NCBI GenBank assembly: GCA_914767715.1
Contig: OU612065.1
Location: 20,274,001 to 20,338,000 of the forward strand
Direction: 5' to 3'
Origin: Membranipora membranacea
Lineage: Eukaryota; Bryozoa; Gymnolaemata; Cheilostomatida; Membraniporidae
Length of the DNA stretch: 64,000 nucleotides
Numbering within the stretch: the first letter of the stretch is position 1; each line of letters starts with the position of its first letter. Positions 11,305-23,042 of this stretch are shown piece after piece. Both the position numbers and the translations under genes were made by a program. Below the pieces are notes generated by a model that had not been told where the DNA came from, made no database searches, and was given only the letters and a program-made list of their open reading frames with translations.

Positions 11305-13059
11305 CCTCAGATCCTGGTTCAGTTGTATGTCACACTCGAGTGAGAAGAGATGCTTATGTAGCGCCGTAAGTCACACAAATCAATAACTCTAGGGAAATCA
11401 AAAATCATAAAATTTTTGCCATGACAAGAAGATTGAGTCTACGAAATGTCCTACTAATGAAGAAACGTGGAGCATATTGCTTGTCATGCTCATCCAGCTG
11501 AGTCACAACAATACAAATAGTCCGGAGTGAACGGTATCAATGAAAAGATGCCTGTATTCCTAAAAGGGACATTTTTTCAAGTATATTAGAGAGCTTCTCC
11601 CAGGGGTTTGACTCTTCGACATTGAAAATAATGACACATTAAAAGCCTAAAAACAGGATTATGACTGCATTTTGAGATTTTTGATCATAAAACAAAACTG
11701 GTGGCCATTTTAACCTGTTGACTGTATAATGACCATGTGGGTAAAGGTTCTGATCACCACATGAATTTGTAGACAGGTGCACAGGACAGAGAGAATCACT
11801 CCATTTAAAAGTGATGACTAAAGACCCATTTTGTACACCCATTAAAGTTATATCATGTTATTTCTTGAAGGTTGATGGCAAAGGGTTCGCCTAACTGCAT
11901 ACTGACCATAGCTTACATACTGGTTCCAAAAAAAGCAACAACTAAGGGTAACCCAAGCCACCAGCCTATAAGGCCAACCTTGTTGACCCTGGCCATCCAT
12001 TATAGGATACAGGACACAAGCTTATGATAAATGGTGATTTAAATAATATTTAATTCGTCATTATCTGCATTCATTAAACTTTTTCCATTATCAGTAATTC
12101 AGTTATTATAGTTATTATAACAACTGAGATACTGATAGTAAATAAAGTGCTATAACAAGTTGTGATTTTGTCAACAATGTTTCTGATCAAACTTTACATA
12201 AATGACAACAGTAGCGTAGCATGAGCATTCAGGACTCAATCTACGAACAACGGGGCAAACTTTGTCTTAGTGATAAATATAAAAATAAAGTAGTAATATG
12301 TTTATGATCTTTACAAACCTGATGAATGATGAAAGCTATGGTAAAGAAGAGTTCGGAAAGGCTGATACTTTACAAATGTGGGATCTACCACGCAACCTCT
12401 TGGAACAGCGACAATCCTGTAATGAAGCTTAAATTAGAATTTAACCTTTTTCAAAAGAAAACACAATTTATCAATGAATACAGGACTTACCATTAATTAG
12501 AAATATCATACAATAATGATGAACTAATGAATTTTCAGGATATGGAATTGCAACAAACATACCAATTTTTTACTACAAGCTCCATCTCTCCCACCCTCCC
12601 TGCAGCAACACTTTGTTAGGAGCCAGTCATCCATGGGCAGATGTGTCAGGAGTCGTCTTTGCTTATGAATTGTTCTATCTGGCTCATCTAATGACTTTTA
12701 TTTTGTATTCATGTCAAGTGTTACCCTGCTCTGATACCCCCACTTTTAGATTTACAACACAGAGATCCGAGCAAAATCAAATAAATCTGAGTACACAATA
12801 TACTCTGCGTAGGAAGGGCTTCACAAATAAAATACCTTGGGTCTTGACGACCAGCTGTTTTTTTTTACTTTATTGGGAAAATTTTCATTTGATGAGAATG
12901 TTTTACAAAATCAGCCTTCCAAGAAAAAAAAAAAATTGAGCCGTGAGCTCAATTTTTGTTGCTGTTCATGATTAGCAACCTGATGATCTCTATGATCAAT
13001 AGTATGCAAACTGATGTGATTTTTGTCATAAACAAATAAATTGGTTAAAAGCGCTAGTT
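11305..13059. other. Intergenic region upstream of the GPCR
   Basis: It should contain the GPCR promoter. I see no exon that can be supported on either strand. A small imperfect palindrome (tTGAGCcgtGAGCTCAa core) sits beside an A-run at about 12923-12957. Confidence 0.4.
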
Positions 13060-13287
13060 TTCATCTCTCTCCAAAGACTAGCTGAGAAATAGTAGGTGCC
13101 CTAAGGGCGTTGCCACCTAATTCGGCACCAAGTTGCTCTCAGTTTGTAGGCAAGTCGGAGTACACCTGGGGCAGAGTGCCCAGTAGTCAGTAGACTGCAG
13201 CGAGATAGAACCCAGAAACTTCTATACTTGCATGTTTAAGGGGAGGCGCTCTTACTCCTTGCTCTTACCAACTGAGCGACCTCCTAA
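13060..13287 (-). mobile_element. tRNA-derived SINE, copy 1
   Basis: Read on the minus strand the element starts with a tRNA-like head: box A-like GGTCGCTCAGTTGGTAAGAG (about 13264-13283) and box B-like GGGTTCTATCTCG near 13200. A body shared with 16240-16425 and 26491-26655 follows (gcagtctactgactactggg, then the complement of tctcagtttg(c/t)aggca). It is the only one of the three copies with an obvious box A. Confidence 0.8.
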
Positions 13288-13586
13288 TAAACCTTGTTTA
13301 ACAAATTAGGTGGAGTTCAAATGTCATCCATCCACGTATCCATGAAACAAACATCTAAATAATCAGATGACCTGCTCCAGCTTATAAGCTTCAAAATGAG
13401 CCCAGGAACAGCTCAATTGGTCAATTAGGACTGAAGTTATGACTTATCAAAGTAAGGCCTCGCTGATGCTCGCTCGAGTCTTGCGCAAGGGGCTGTGATG
13501 TCATAGACATACATTTTGCGTATATGTCTGTAAGATAGCTTACTTCAATGTCACAGACTAATAAATGTAATAAGATGTTGTAGGCA

Positions 13587-13624
13587 GTTGAACCAGAGAC
13601 TATAGATATAGTCTCTGGTTGAAC
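13587..13624. repeat. Near-perfect 38-base palindrome
   Basis: The sequence reads gttgaaccagagactata then gatatagtctctggttgaac-like complement, with one mismatch and almost no loop. It is too short for a foldback element and matches nothing else seen in the window. Possible protein-binding or excision scar; function unknown. Confidence 0.8.
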
Positions 13625-13993
13625 TTCAATTTATTCATGGCAGATAGTAGCTTTGGCCAGGCCATAGCCCAGCCAGGCAGTAACTCTGCCACACAGTAAC
13701 TGGCTTTTGTCAACACGCAATTAATAATTTATAGTCACAAAACTACATTAATCATGATTTATGCACATAGGATGTTCATAAATGGGAAGTTAAAGAGCAT
13801 TTAGATATTTAGGCTATGAGCCAAGGCACAAAAATGTTGCTAGTTTTTAACTGTCTCAGCCATTGCTCGTCTTTTGAATTCTTAGAAGGTACTCAACTAA
13901 TTTTGACCTGCTGAATTCAAATCTGTTGTTTTAGGATGGATTCGCTTCCCACTTCTATGAGAAATTTAACTCTGAAATTTAAATGGTAATTAA

Positions 13994-14708
13994 AAAGAGG
14001 GAAAGTGATAAAAAAATGATGCAATGATTTCAAAACATCCAAAATGTGAAAGAGCATGTCATAATTAGTGGATCTACAAGTTTACATGGGTCTGCTATCA
14101 TAAATAGCCGAGATGTGCCAACAACGGTTGCAACACCCCCCTATATCACCTGTATATAACTATCATTGAAAGAACCCTACTTTTTCAATTTTAAAGTCGC
14201 CTTGAAAACTGACTTCGAATGTTCGTATCGATCTGATTTTTTTATGGTGGTTTTGTATTGACTCCATCAATGACCAAAAATTACGCACCTTTTTGATGAT
14301 ACTACAAGGAGTTAATTTTTGCTCTCCGCTTAATGAACTTAGAAAGACAATTTTTATTATACTATAAAGGAAACCTAAAAATATGCACTTTTAGAAAAAA
14401 AACACACTCAGAGCATTGAACACTGGTGTTATGCGATGGGAGGGTCAATACAAAATCACCATAAAAAAATCAGATCAGTACGAACATTCGAAGCCTGTTT
14501 TTTAGGCAGAAGCAAAATTGAAAAAGGGGTTTCACTTTAATGATAGTTATACACAAGTGATATGAGGGGTATTGCAATCGTTGTTGGCCGCATCTCGGCT
14601 ATTTATGATAGGAGACCCATGTAAAGTTGTAGATCCACTAATTATGACATGCTCTTTCAGATTCTGGATGTTTTGAAACCGTATCATTTTTTGATCACTT
14701 TCCCTTTT
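13994..14708. mobile_element. Long foldback element with about 266-base arms
   Basis: The left arm (about 13994-14262) and right arm (about 14443-14708) are inverted copies at high identity, including shared blocks such as gagcatgtcataattagtgg and aaatagccgagatg. A roughly 180-base unique centre contains no transposase. Open frames over the right arm (14547-14759 -, 14649-14858 +) reflect the repeat rather than genes. Confidence 0.85.
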
Positions 14709-16239
14709 ACCGGGAGTGTTTTTGGCAATATGCGGCCTATTGTGCAATATTTTTCCCATCCTGACTCTCAGATTTGGATTCTATTCTACTGCATCGCTTT
14801 ACCCCAAGAGCTATTTATTTTGCCAAAGAATGACAATGGCTACCAAACTGCAAGATAAATTACCTTGGCTCATAGCCTAATTATCTGTAATTCAATTTAA
14901 AAATGGAAATGTAGTCAATTAAAGTAAGGGTGTGGAAGTGGTACATGAAAGATTAATTGCGGAAATGGTCCTTAGCTAAAGAATCTCCAAATTAACTTTT
15001 CAACAGGGTGGTGCCTGGATATGTCACATATGCACCCCCTTTGTGGCGATCATTAGATACCATTAGAATCTTTGGACTCGTGTAATTTTGTCGAAATTGG
15101 ATGAAACGAGTTGAAATCCAACATAGCTCTTTTCGTAATAGAGATAAATACAAAGCAAAAAGTTGAAGGAGGTTAACGCATTTTTTGTGGTGGAAAAAAG
15201 TTGGTTTCACTTTAACAGTTCCATAAACGAAAAACTTCGAATATTGGTCGAAAACCCTGATGTGACCCCACACTCAGGCTTTCCGATATAACGAGCGAAT
15301 ATTGAAAGGGTGACTTCAAAACCTCATAACACAGCTTGTAGTGGTCTAAGAGGGTCAATTTTGGGCTTGTTTTGAAGCTGATTAGCTGGAGAAACAGCTT
15401 TGATTATCTCAATCTTAATTTACAATCTTACAAAGCGTATTCTTCTGGGAAAACCAAGACAGAATCTTTTTTTTTAAAAGGTCTTCAAGATGCCTCCTGC
15501 CTCAATATCCCAAAATCAGTATCAAATCCTGAAAAGCAAATTTGGTTTATAAATTATAAACAAACATATTTATGTGTTCACAGTTTTGATCTAATCTAAA
15601 AAAAGCTCATCTATGCATATTGTTTGCAGAGCTGGAAATATTACAAAAATTTATAGCGCCAGAGCACTGAGAGTCATTGATTAAAAGTTAGTACTTTATA
15701 AATACAATCCTTTATTTTTACCCAAAACAACCTTATACACCATTCAATAGAAGGAATTGAATGTAAAACTCTTATTTTAGGACAAGGAAAAAATCAAGGA
15801 CTTGTTACTAGCTTTGACATGCGGCTAAATTTTTCGTGTTGGAGGGTCCCCCAAAACAAAAACCAAAGCCGCGTGACAGGCCTACTTGTTTACAGTTTTG
15901 CAACTAAATGGAGGGAAAACAGGCATATATAACCCCCCTCATCAATTAATTTTGGTTGACATCTGAGTTCAATTTTGCTAAAGTGAACAGATGTCATGAG
16001 GGTTGTTACCTTCAAATATTGGTGACCAGCGTCTAACGAGCACCTTATTAGCGTAATGGGTTATTAGTGTAGAAGTTAATTAACTCAACTTAATCTTCCT
16101 CTTAGATTAATGAAGTAACCAAGCGGTCATTGATTACAAGGGCTCCTGTCCGCAATGTCATTTCTATTTAGATTGAAGTAGTGCTTTACGTCTTGTTGGT
16201 ATATCACGGATTGGTATATGCGGGTTAAATTCGTAAGTC
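14709..16239. other. Intergenic, probably decayed repeats
   Basis: No supported gene. Around 15170-15300 short blocks (caccac, gaccaatattcgaag, gtgaaacc) recall the arms of the foldback at 13994-14708, so a diverged relative may lie here, but I could not define ends. Confidence 0.3.
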
Positions 16240-16425
16240 TGTCTCTGTCCGAAGACTGAGAAATTCGGTGCCTTAAGAGCGTTGCCGCCAGATTCGGCGC
16301 CAGTTTGCTCTCAGTTTGCAGGCAGGTCGGAGCACACCTGGGGCGTCAATTGAGCCCAGTAGTCAGTAGACTGCAGCAGGGTTCAAACCCGAGACCTCCA
16401 ACGCTTGCGCGTTAGAGGGCAGGCA
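16240..16425 (-). mobile_element. tRNA-derived SINE, copy 2 (head truncated)
   Basis: Same family and orientation as 13060-13287. Read on the minus strand it holds box B-like GGGTTTGAACCC (about 16380-16391), then tgctgcagtctactgactac and the shared body down to ggcaccgaatttctcag. The box A half of the tRNA-like head is missing. Confidence 0.75.
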
Positions 16426-18974
16426 AAAAACTATTGTGATGTGATGAGGTAATAAGAAACAGTTCAAATAGTTCACTAATAACCAGTTAGTTAGCTTGGA
16501 ATAGGGATACATGATGCCTACAATTAGATATTAGTTGATAAGCTTTTATCAGATTCACATGTTGATTACGGCTGGATAAGTATGCAGTTAAATATCTGAT
16601 CCGAGGTTTTGATATACTCAAGGTGAGAGCTTAGAATTTTTTTTCTGGCAAAGGACACCCAACCAAAGTGAAAATAGATTTAATTCCATTTCGATTTCGT
16701 AACTGTTTCAGGCTTGTCCAGAATGTAATTGAGGCTGCCATGCTTTGAGTATGAATAGTTCAGGTGATTCTGTTGCAAACTATGAGTCTTATCTAAAAAC
16801 CCAATATCCATATCTTTGCAGATCTTTCTAGGGAAGTTATCAATTTGATGGTGATGGGCTGTAAATGGCATAAAATTATAATGATTATTGTGAGTTTTTA
16901 ATGATAACCAATATCACAGGGCATTGATGATTAATTCAAAACTGTATCATTATTGACATTGCTCTGATTCCATGCCATAACGATTGCACTATGCTCAACA
17001 AAATGGGGGAGGGTTGGGACATGAGAGACCCTATAGTTGAGCCAATATACCTTGTCTTTCAATAAAGTGAATCCTACACTAAGTTGTGAGTGGAAGATTT
17101 CCAAAGAAGATTCAATTTTTAAATGCGTTTCCGAGGCTGTTGGTTGAGAATTTTACCGATTTGCATAGAACCACATTTTCCTTCATTTGGGTGCTCGTGA
17201 ATGAATATGTAGTTGAACAACAGATCTGCCCAGTTTTATTTTGTTAATGCTACAAAATTGTGGTTCAATATGTTTTCAATGGGATCTGCTCGCTGCATTC
17301 CAAGCATGTTCAATATACGCAATAAGCGCTAAAATGGATTATCAAGGCAAGAAACTAGGATCAGGCCCAAAGATTGCTTACCGTGTTCTCAGAGATTACT
17401 AATGGGTTCCCTCAGTATAGTAAACCCTTCGCTAGTCCTGATTAACAACTGAGACAAAAGATGATATGCTTGATTCATGGGTACTATCCAAAACAAATTT
17501 CATATATACATTTGGGTAATTCAAAAATATAAAATTTGCTAACATACCAAGAAGTTGATCTATCGCAGTTGCAGCAGGAAGGGTGGGAGAGAAGACCACC
17601 CTCCCTGAGAGCAGCAATCACTTGGGAACTGATGATAAAAGACAGTTGAATCTAAGTCATGTATTGCGTTATCTGTGTTTCCTATGGTGGCCTATGGTGG
17701 AAAAATACCTTTAACAGAATGTTGACCCGACCAAGGAGTTATACAAAGTTAACTTCTAGTCTCGACGATGCTCAACAGTAGAACCAATATACCGCCAGCA
17801 ACCACTGCTGATCTTTATAACCTTGAAATCTAAAGAGTGCAGAGCAGTTGACATTGCGTCATATTGACAAGACATATATCTCAGTCGATGCCCAAGGGAT
17901 TGAATGTTTGAAAGTACATCAAGAAAAAATCCAATGTGATGTCTCAGTATGTATAGAGATATCCTTTTCCTAACATTAGAAAATGCCTATATTATACCAT
18001 GGAGGAGTAATTCATTCGCATGAGGAAATGTTAGCCTTTTTGCGCAACCTTGAAATAGTGAATGTTATGGCTAGCTAAAATTTTCTCATCCTCATTATTT
18101 TCACCCAAATATTCATTAGCTAAACTTAATTCTAACCAATACTTGCTTCTCTAGGGTGTACACAGCCAATCATGTTATATAGGTCAGTTTAAAACCAAAC
18201 GGAATAAAATGGAATGTGAAAAAATTGAACATCGTGGTGGAATATGTTATTTCCTAAAGTAGGGTCGTTCCATTAAGATGGTTTTGTTTAAAGCTCCCCA
18301 AATGGAAATAAAACCCATGAATCCTGCGGCACCAATCGCCTAGCAGTGGATAGCAAGCCTGCCATCTCACCATCTCTAAAAAGGAACTGGTTGATGATTA
18401 ATTAGCATTCACTGCTCGCAGCCGTCAGCTTTCACCCCACAAGCTCATTCCATTCCACCACTGACAAAATACGCAGCATAGCTGCAGTGCCAGGATCATT
18501 GCCCTCATATGGCCAATTCTTTTTATTTTTAAGGCAAACCTTATAAATCATGCCATATCTTTTGGTAATTGAACAACCCATATAAGTACATGTTTATGAT
18601 TTATTTTACAGGAGTTATTATACACTTGTTATCATATCACTGGACATCGTCCAATAACCAGCCAATTCAGTTTTACTTTAAAGGGCAACCAAGGTTTCAC
18701 ATAGCTCAGAAGCTAACTTATAATGCAGTATTACACCCTTATGACCCAGCTTTTGAACCAGAATAATCCAGATTGTACAATATCAGATGATATTTATCAA
18801 ATATACATACATTCCATCGTCATACATGCAAGTGCAAGTTTGTGGTACAACACTACATCACAACAATCACATCATTAGAAACATTATATCTCATATTTGA
18901 TAAACTCTTGCATAGCATACTGCAGCATTGATCATTGGAACGGCGGAAATCCTAGACCGATCACAACTTTGGTA
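16426..18974. other. Intergenic region upstream of oxidase copy 2
   Basis: No gene recognised. One copy of the terminal core GGGCAACCAAGGTTTC seen in the 7041-7420 element lies at 18681-18696 without a partner nearby. The promoter and any 5' UTR exon of oxidase copy 2 should be at the right end, but I could not place a transcription start. Confidence 0.45.
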
Positions 18975-21900
18975 ATGTCTACTAAAAAGATCTGCATCGT
19001 TGGTGCTGGAATTATTGGCCTGAGCTGCGGAATCAGACTGCAGGAAACTCTTGGAAGAGATTATCAGATTGTTATCTATGCAGATAAGTTTCTAGAAGAT
19101 ACGACATCAGATGTTGCAGCTGGTGGAGTCAGGCCCTCTACAGAGCTGACTATAGAAGGGTACAAAGGAAAGAGAACTAATCCAGGCCAGTGAGTATTAT
19201 CTTGCTCAATATTCATAGCCATCGGGTGAACCAAAGTTATTTCTGTACTTTGTGATGCTATATTAACCTATTTGTGACCTATTGTTGTGATGCTATTTGA
19301 TCCTATATATTGACCTCAACTTAGCAACCTTAACCGTAACTGATGTCTGTGAATTTGGAATTAAAGATAGAGAATGCGTCGGAGAAAAGAAAATTGATGA
19401 ATATACTTTAAATTTCTATAGTTTGTTTGCTATTTTTTGTAAGCAATGAGAACCTATAGCATGAACACCTATATCATAAAGTGCGCCAATACATAAATGC
19501 GAGGGTGATTGCTTTTAATCGGTTCCAACCTGTATTATGAATTTTAACTTTATGTTAATATTGAAGTGACACAATGATGATATCGAAGGCAAGATGGGAG
19601 TATTTCCTCAACAATTGTGACCCTGAGGTTACTGGGATACACCGGATCAAGGGTTATGAGATTTATTATCCTGGTCTTGTGAACTCTGATAAGGTTTGTG
19701 AAAAGTTTTCAATTTGATTGTAATTGTAATCAAGACAGCATTGTAAAGGCTAACTAGAGCCAATTTGTTGGAGTACTGCATCAAGAATGAAAATCTTTTG
19801 CAATTTGCTTTTATTTAATTTATTTTCACCATTTGAGTTTGGAGTATGCTAAATGTGAAATGAATAAGTGAATATCCTAGTGGATAAATTAAATAGCCAA
19901 AACTGAAAAATTACAAACCGAAGGCCACCCTGTCGCCTTTTTGGTTGTTCTCTGTAAACGAGGTCTTATTTGATCCGATGGCGCTATTAAACTGTGGCTT
20001 GTGTGGGGTAGTGATCCAGCACGGACGGCTGCTCTTGACAACACAAGACTTTATGAATTTAATTTTTAGCCACCCTATTACGTAAATATACTGGACACAT
20101 ACCGGAAGGTGACATCGCATGAGATAAGTGTGGTATTTCCTGCCTTACCAGAAGGGTATGTTTAACAAATCCATAACCTCTCATTCATTGAATCCACCAT
20201 TCAACAAAAGATATATTTATAGCATTTAAAATTAGTATGTACTAGATCTGAACAATGATTTGCACTTAGATGGACAAAATAGTGATGCAAGACACCCAAT
20301 AGCCGTCCAAAAAATCAACTATTAACCAAATGAAAAGAATCAACCCATACAAGTCATGAGTTCCCAAGCGCAATAGAACCACCGTAAGCATGTACATGGG
20401 TTTCGATTTATTTATAGGTGTGGAGGATATTTCGTGGAGACGTATATGATATCGCCAAGGCAATACATGAAGTGGCTCACTAAGCGGTACCTTGTTTGCT
20501 CATGTTATTTTCCAAATAATCGTTCAACGTACCAGTCTTGAAAGCTAAGATATTTGAGAACGATGGTAACTTCTGGGGCGATTAACACAATACTAATAAT
20601 ATAATATTAATAGGACAGAGGCCACTCTATTGCTCTAAAAACACTCATCGGATATACTATACATGTATATACATAATAAAATACCAGATATATGACATGT
20701 AACAATTGGTGTTTTTCATCGATAGGTTTTTAGAGAATGGTGGGAAAATTATAAAGGAAGAGATCAGGTCATTTGATCGATTATTCGATGTATATGACGT
20801 TGTGTTCAACTGCACTGGACTGGGAGCTACCAAGCTCACACCTGATGAGGAGCTTAAGCCCAATAGAGGACAAGTGGTTAGGGTGGATACTGGAGGGAAC
20901 GCCCTAAAGACATTTGCTTACATCCATACTGGCACACCTATGATTCCCTATTATTATTGGACGTGAGTACAACTTTGCGAGCTAGGACGAAGTCATAGCC
21001 TTGTTTGAGAAACATGGATCTGTGAATTGACAAGCGGAGCAGGTACCTGGTTGATGGCCCTCGATCAAGCGAAGAATGATTAACCGCAATCCAGTCTTAT
21101 CAATTGTGCTTCTGATAATAGAAGAGTCTTTGACAAGTCAAACCAGCTCATGTTCCATTTTTTTCAAAAGGCTGAACTTGGAACAGAACATGAATGTGGG
21201 GTATTCAGAGGCTGCTATTCATTTTGTCTTGATCTTATATATTCGTACCAAAACTAGTATCTTATCTCAAAATCAGATTTGTTTTAGGCCAAATTACACT
21301 ATAGTGGGAGGAACACGATTACCTGGAGATGGTTCAACTGAGGTCTCTGAGGAGCATCACAAAATGATCATGGGTTATGCTGACACCTACTTCCCGTGGC
21401 TCAAAGCAACCGTGAGACTATTATGACTTGATCAAAGCTATCTGAAATCTTAGTTTACGGTAGTAAAAGCAGCTCAAGGAACATGAAAAGTGTACCACCG
21501 ACCAAATCTGAAGTGATGGATTTGAAAAATTATTTATTTCAATTACTTATTGGAACATTACGTGTACTTGAGGAAGGGATGCTTTGAGTTTTAGTGCAGA
21601 GTTAAGTCGAACTTCAACAACCATGACTAAATTTCATCCTTAGGAGGAGAAAGTTGTGAGAAAATCGGTTGGATTGAGACCATCTAGACCTTCAGCCAGA
21701 ATAGAGAGAGAAGAAAGAAACCACAAAGGACGCAAGAAATGGGTGAGATTATTGAATCGTACTATGACCACCAAAGCTGCGAAATGGCCCTCCAAAATGC
21801 ATTCACTCCTATACTTGTGTTGTAAACACAATTTGATATGTTTCGTCTGTGTTACATTTGCAGAGTTGTAGGAAAGTGTGGTGACCATATATATATCTAT

Positions 21901-22503
21901 GTTCTTTTGTGTTACTTGGCATTATCTACATCATCATCAATGATGTGGTCTTCGCAACAATCGTTATCGTTACAAAACCAAAGTATTCTATTAACCAGAA
22001 AATACCAGTCTACTATCTAAGCTGGATTGATGACTGGTGACTGTTTTGAGTTCTGTTATTGTGAGCTAGGTTGGCTAGATTCCAAAGTGAAGCTGCTAGT
22101 CAACCTTGCATAATAAGGCTACAACTTCAATGCCAAACCAGTAATATGTTGCAAAACGGGCTTTATAGTTTATTTGTAGGTTTTCATGTAATCAAAATGT
22201 TGTGTAGGCTTTAGTTGCCCCCCAACAAATTGATGGGTATAAAATTTACTGACAATAAAGCAGTATTTTATCTATCATTCAGCTGTTGGCTACACAGGGG
22301 AAACATAATTTACTGACTGCTAAAAAACGTGAATAAAATAGCCAACACATGAATGATGTATAAGATACATTTTGTATAAGTATCCTGGTTTTCAGGTGAT
22401 ACACAACTATGGTCACTGCGGTCATGGTATCATGATGAGCTGGGGTTCTGCCTGTCTAGCTGTAGAACTGATCAATGACATACTGTGGCAGCCAAAGATG
22501 TAA
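18975..22503 (+). CDS. DDO: D-aspartate oxidase / D-amino-acid oxidase, copy 2 (8 exons)
   Basis: Paralog of the gene at 3044-6672. Exons: 18975-19189, 19567-19693, 20070-20155, 20418-20486, 20726-20962, 21288-21411, 21644-21742, 22396-22503. Each exon has exactly the length and phase of its copy 1 counterpart, giving 354 residues. Motifs: GAGIIG, DTTSDVAAG, NCTGLGA, RGQ, GGTR (Lys in copy 1), RPSRPSAR, NYGHCGHG. The donor of exon 4 (GTACCT) and the acceptor of exon 2 (ttgaag) are weak but the frame requires them. The last three residues are PKM, not a standard PTS1, so this copy may be cytosolic or poorly imported. No stop or frameshift interrupts it, so it appears to be a working gene. Substrate is inferred from the family. 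Confidence 0.9.
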
Positions 22504-23042
22504 GCTGACAGGGAGAAGAAGCTGGATAAGGGTATATCTTTCTAAGAGACTGCAAAAATTCATCAGCCAAGGTCAAAATATTTGCTTAATTGAAAGAAGC
22601 TGCATTATCCAGTCATTACTATTATATTAATTTTATGATTTGTTCTTAAAAGTCAATGGATCATTATTGTATTTATCAATAATGTATGAATTTAGAATTA
22701 TAAGTTAATTTTTATTATACCCTTATTGTAAAGAATTTTACATCTTTATGTATGTTTCACTATTCTTTATTCAATTTTATACAAAAACTATCTCTGCAGG
22801 TGAAGTCTCTTTTTTTATTCGCCGAGATAAAGGTTCATATCGAAAAACAAAGACCCCCTCCCCTCTCAAATAGAACTTGTCGAGTATAGTAACCCAACAC
22901 TGCACAAAGTAGACCATCACCACAGAAATGTAGAAAGGAAGAAATAGCCACTGTTTCATTAAAAATGTGTCTTCTTGAGTAAGAAGAAAAAAAATATCAT
23001 TACTGCAACAATTGTGTATAAAGTATTGTTATACTATACTGA
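22504..23042. other. Tail-to-tail gap between oxidase copy 2 and CZIB
   Basis: Both genes end into this 539-base stretch, so it should be the two 3' UTRs. It is AT-rich with no recognised exon. Confidence 0.5.

Noticed and set aside
12613-12939. 108-codon plus-strand open frame
   Set aside because: No family resemblance, ends in poly-lysine from an A-run, and no splice or start context.
12923-12957. Hairpin next to an A/T run resembling a bacterial terminator
   Set aside because: The window is animal DNA; rho-independent terminators do not apply and no pol III gene precedes it.
14547-14858. Open frames on both strands near 14.7 kb
   Set aside because: They overlap the right arm of the foldback at 13994-14708.
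21076-21426. 116-codon frame upstream of oxidase copy 2 exon 6
   Set aside because: Only 21288-21411 matches the oxidase; the rest is intron, shown by the exon match with copy 1 and the acceptor at 21287.
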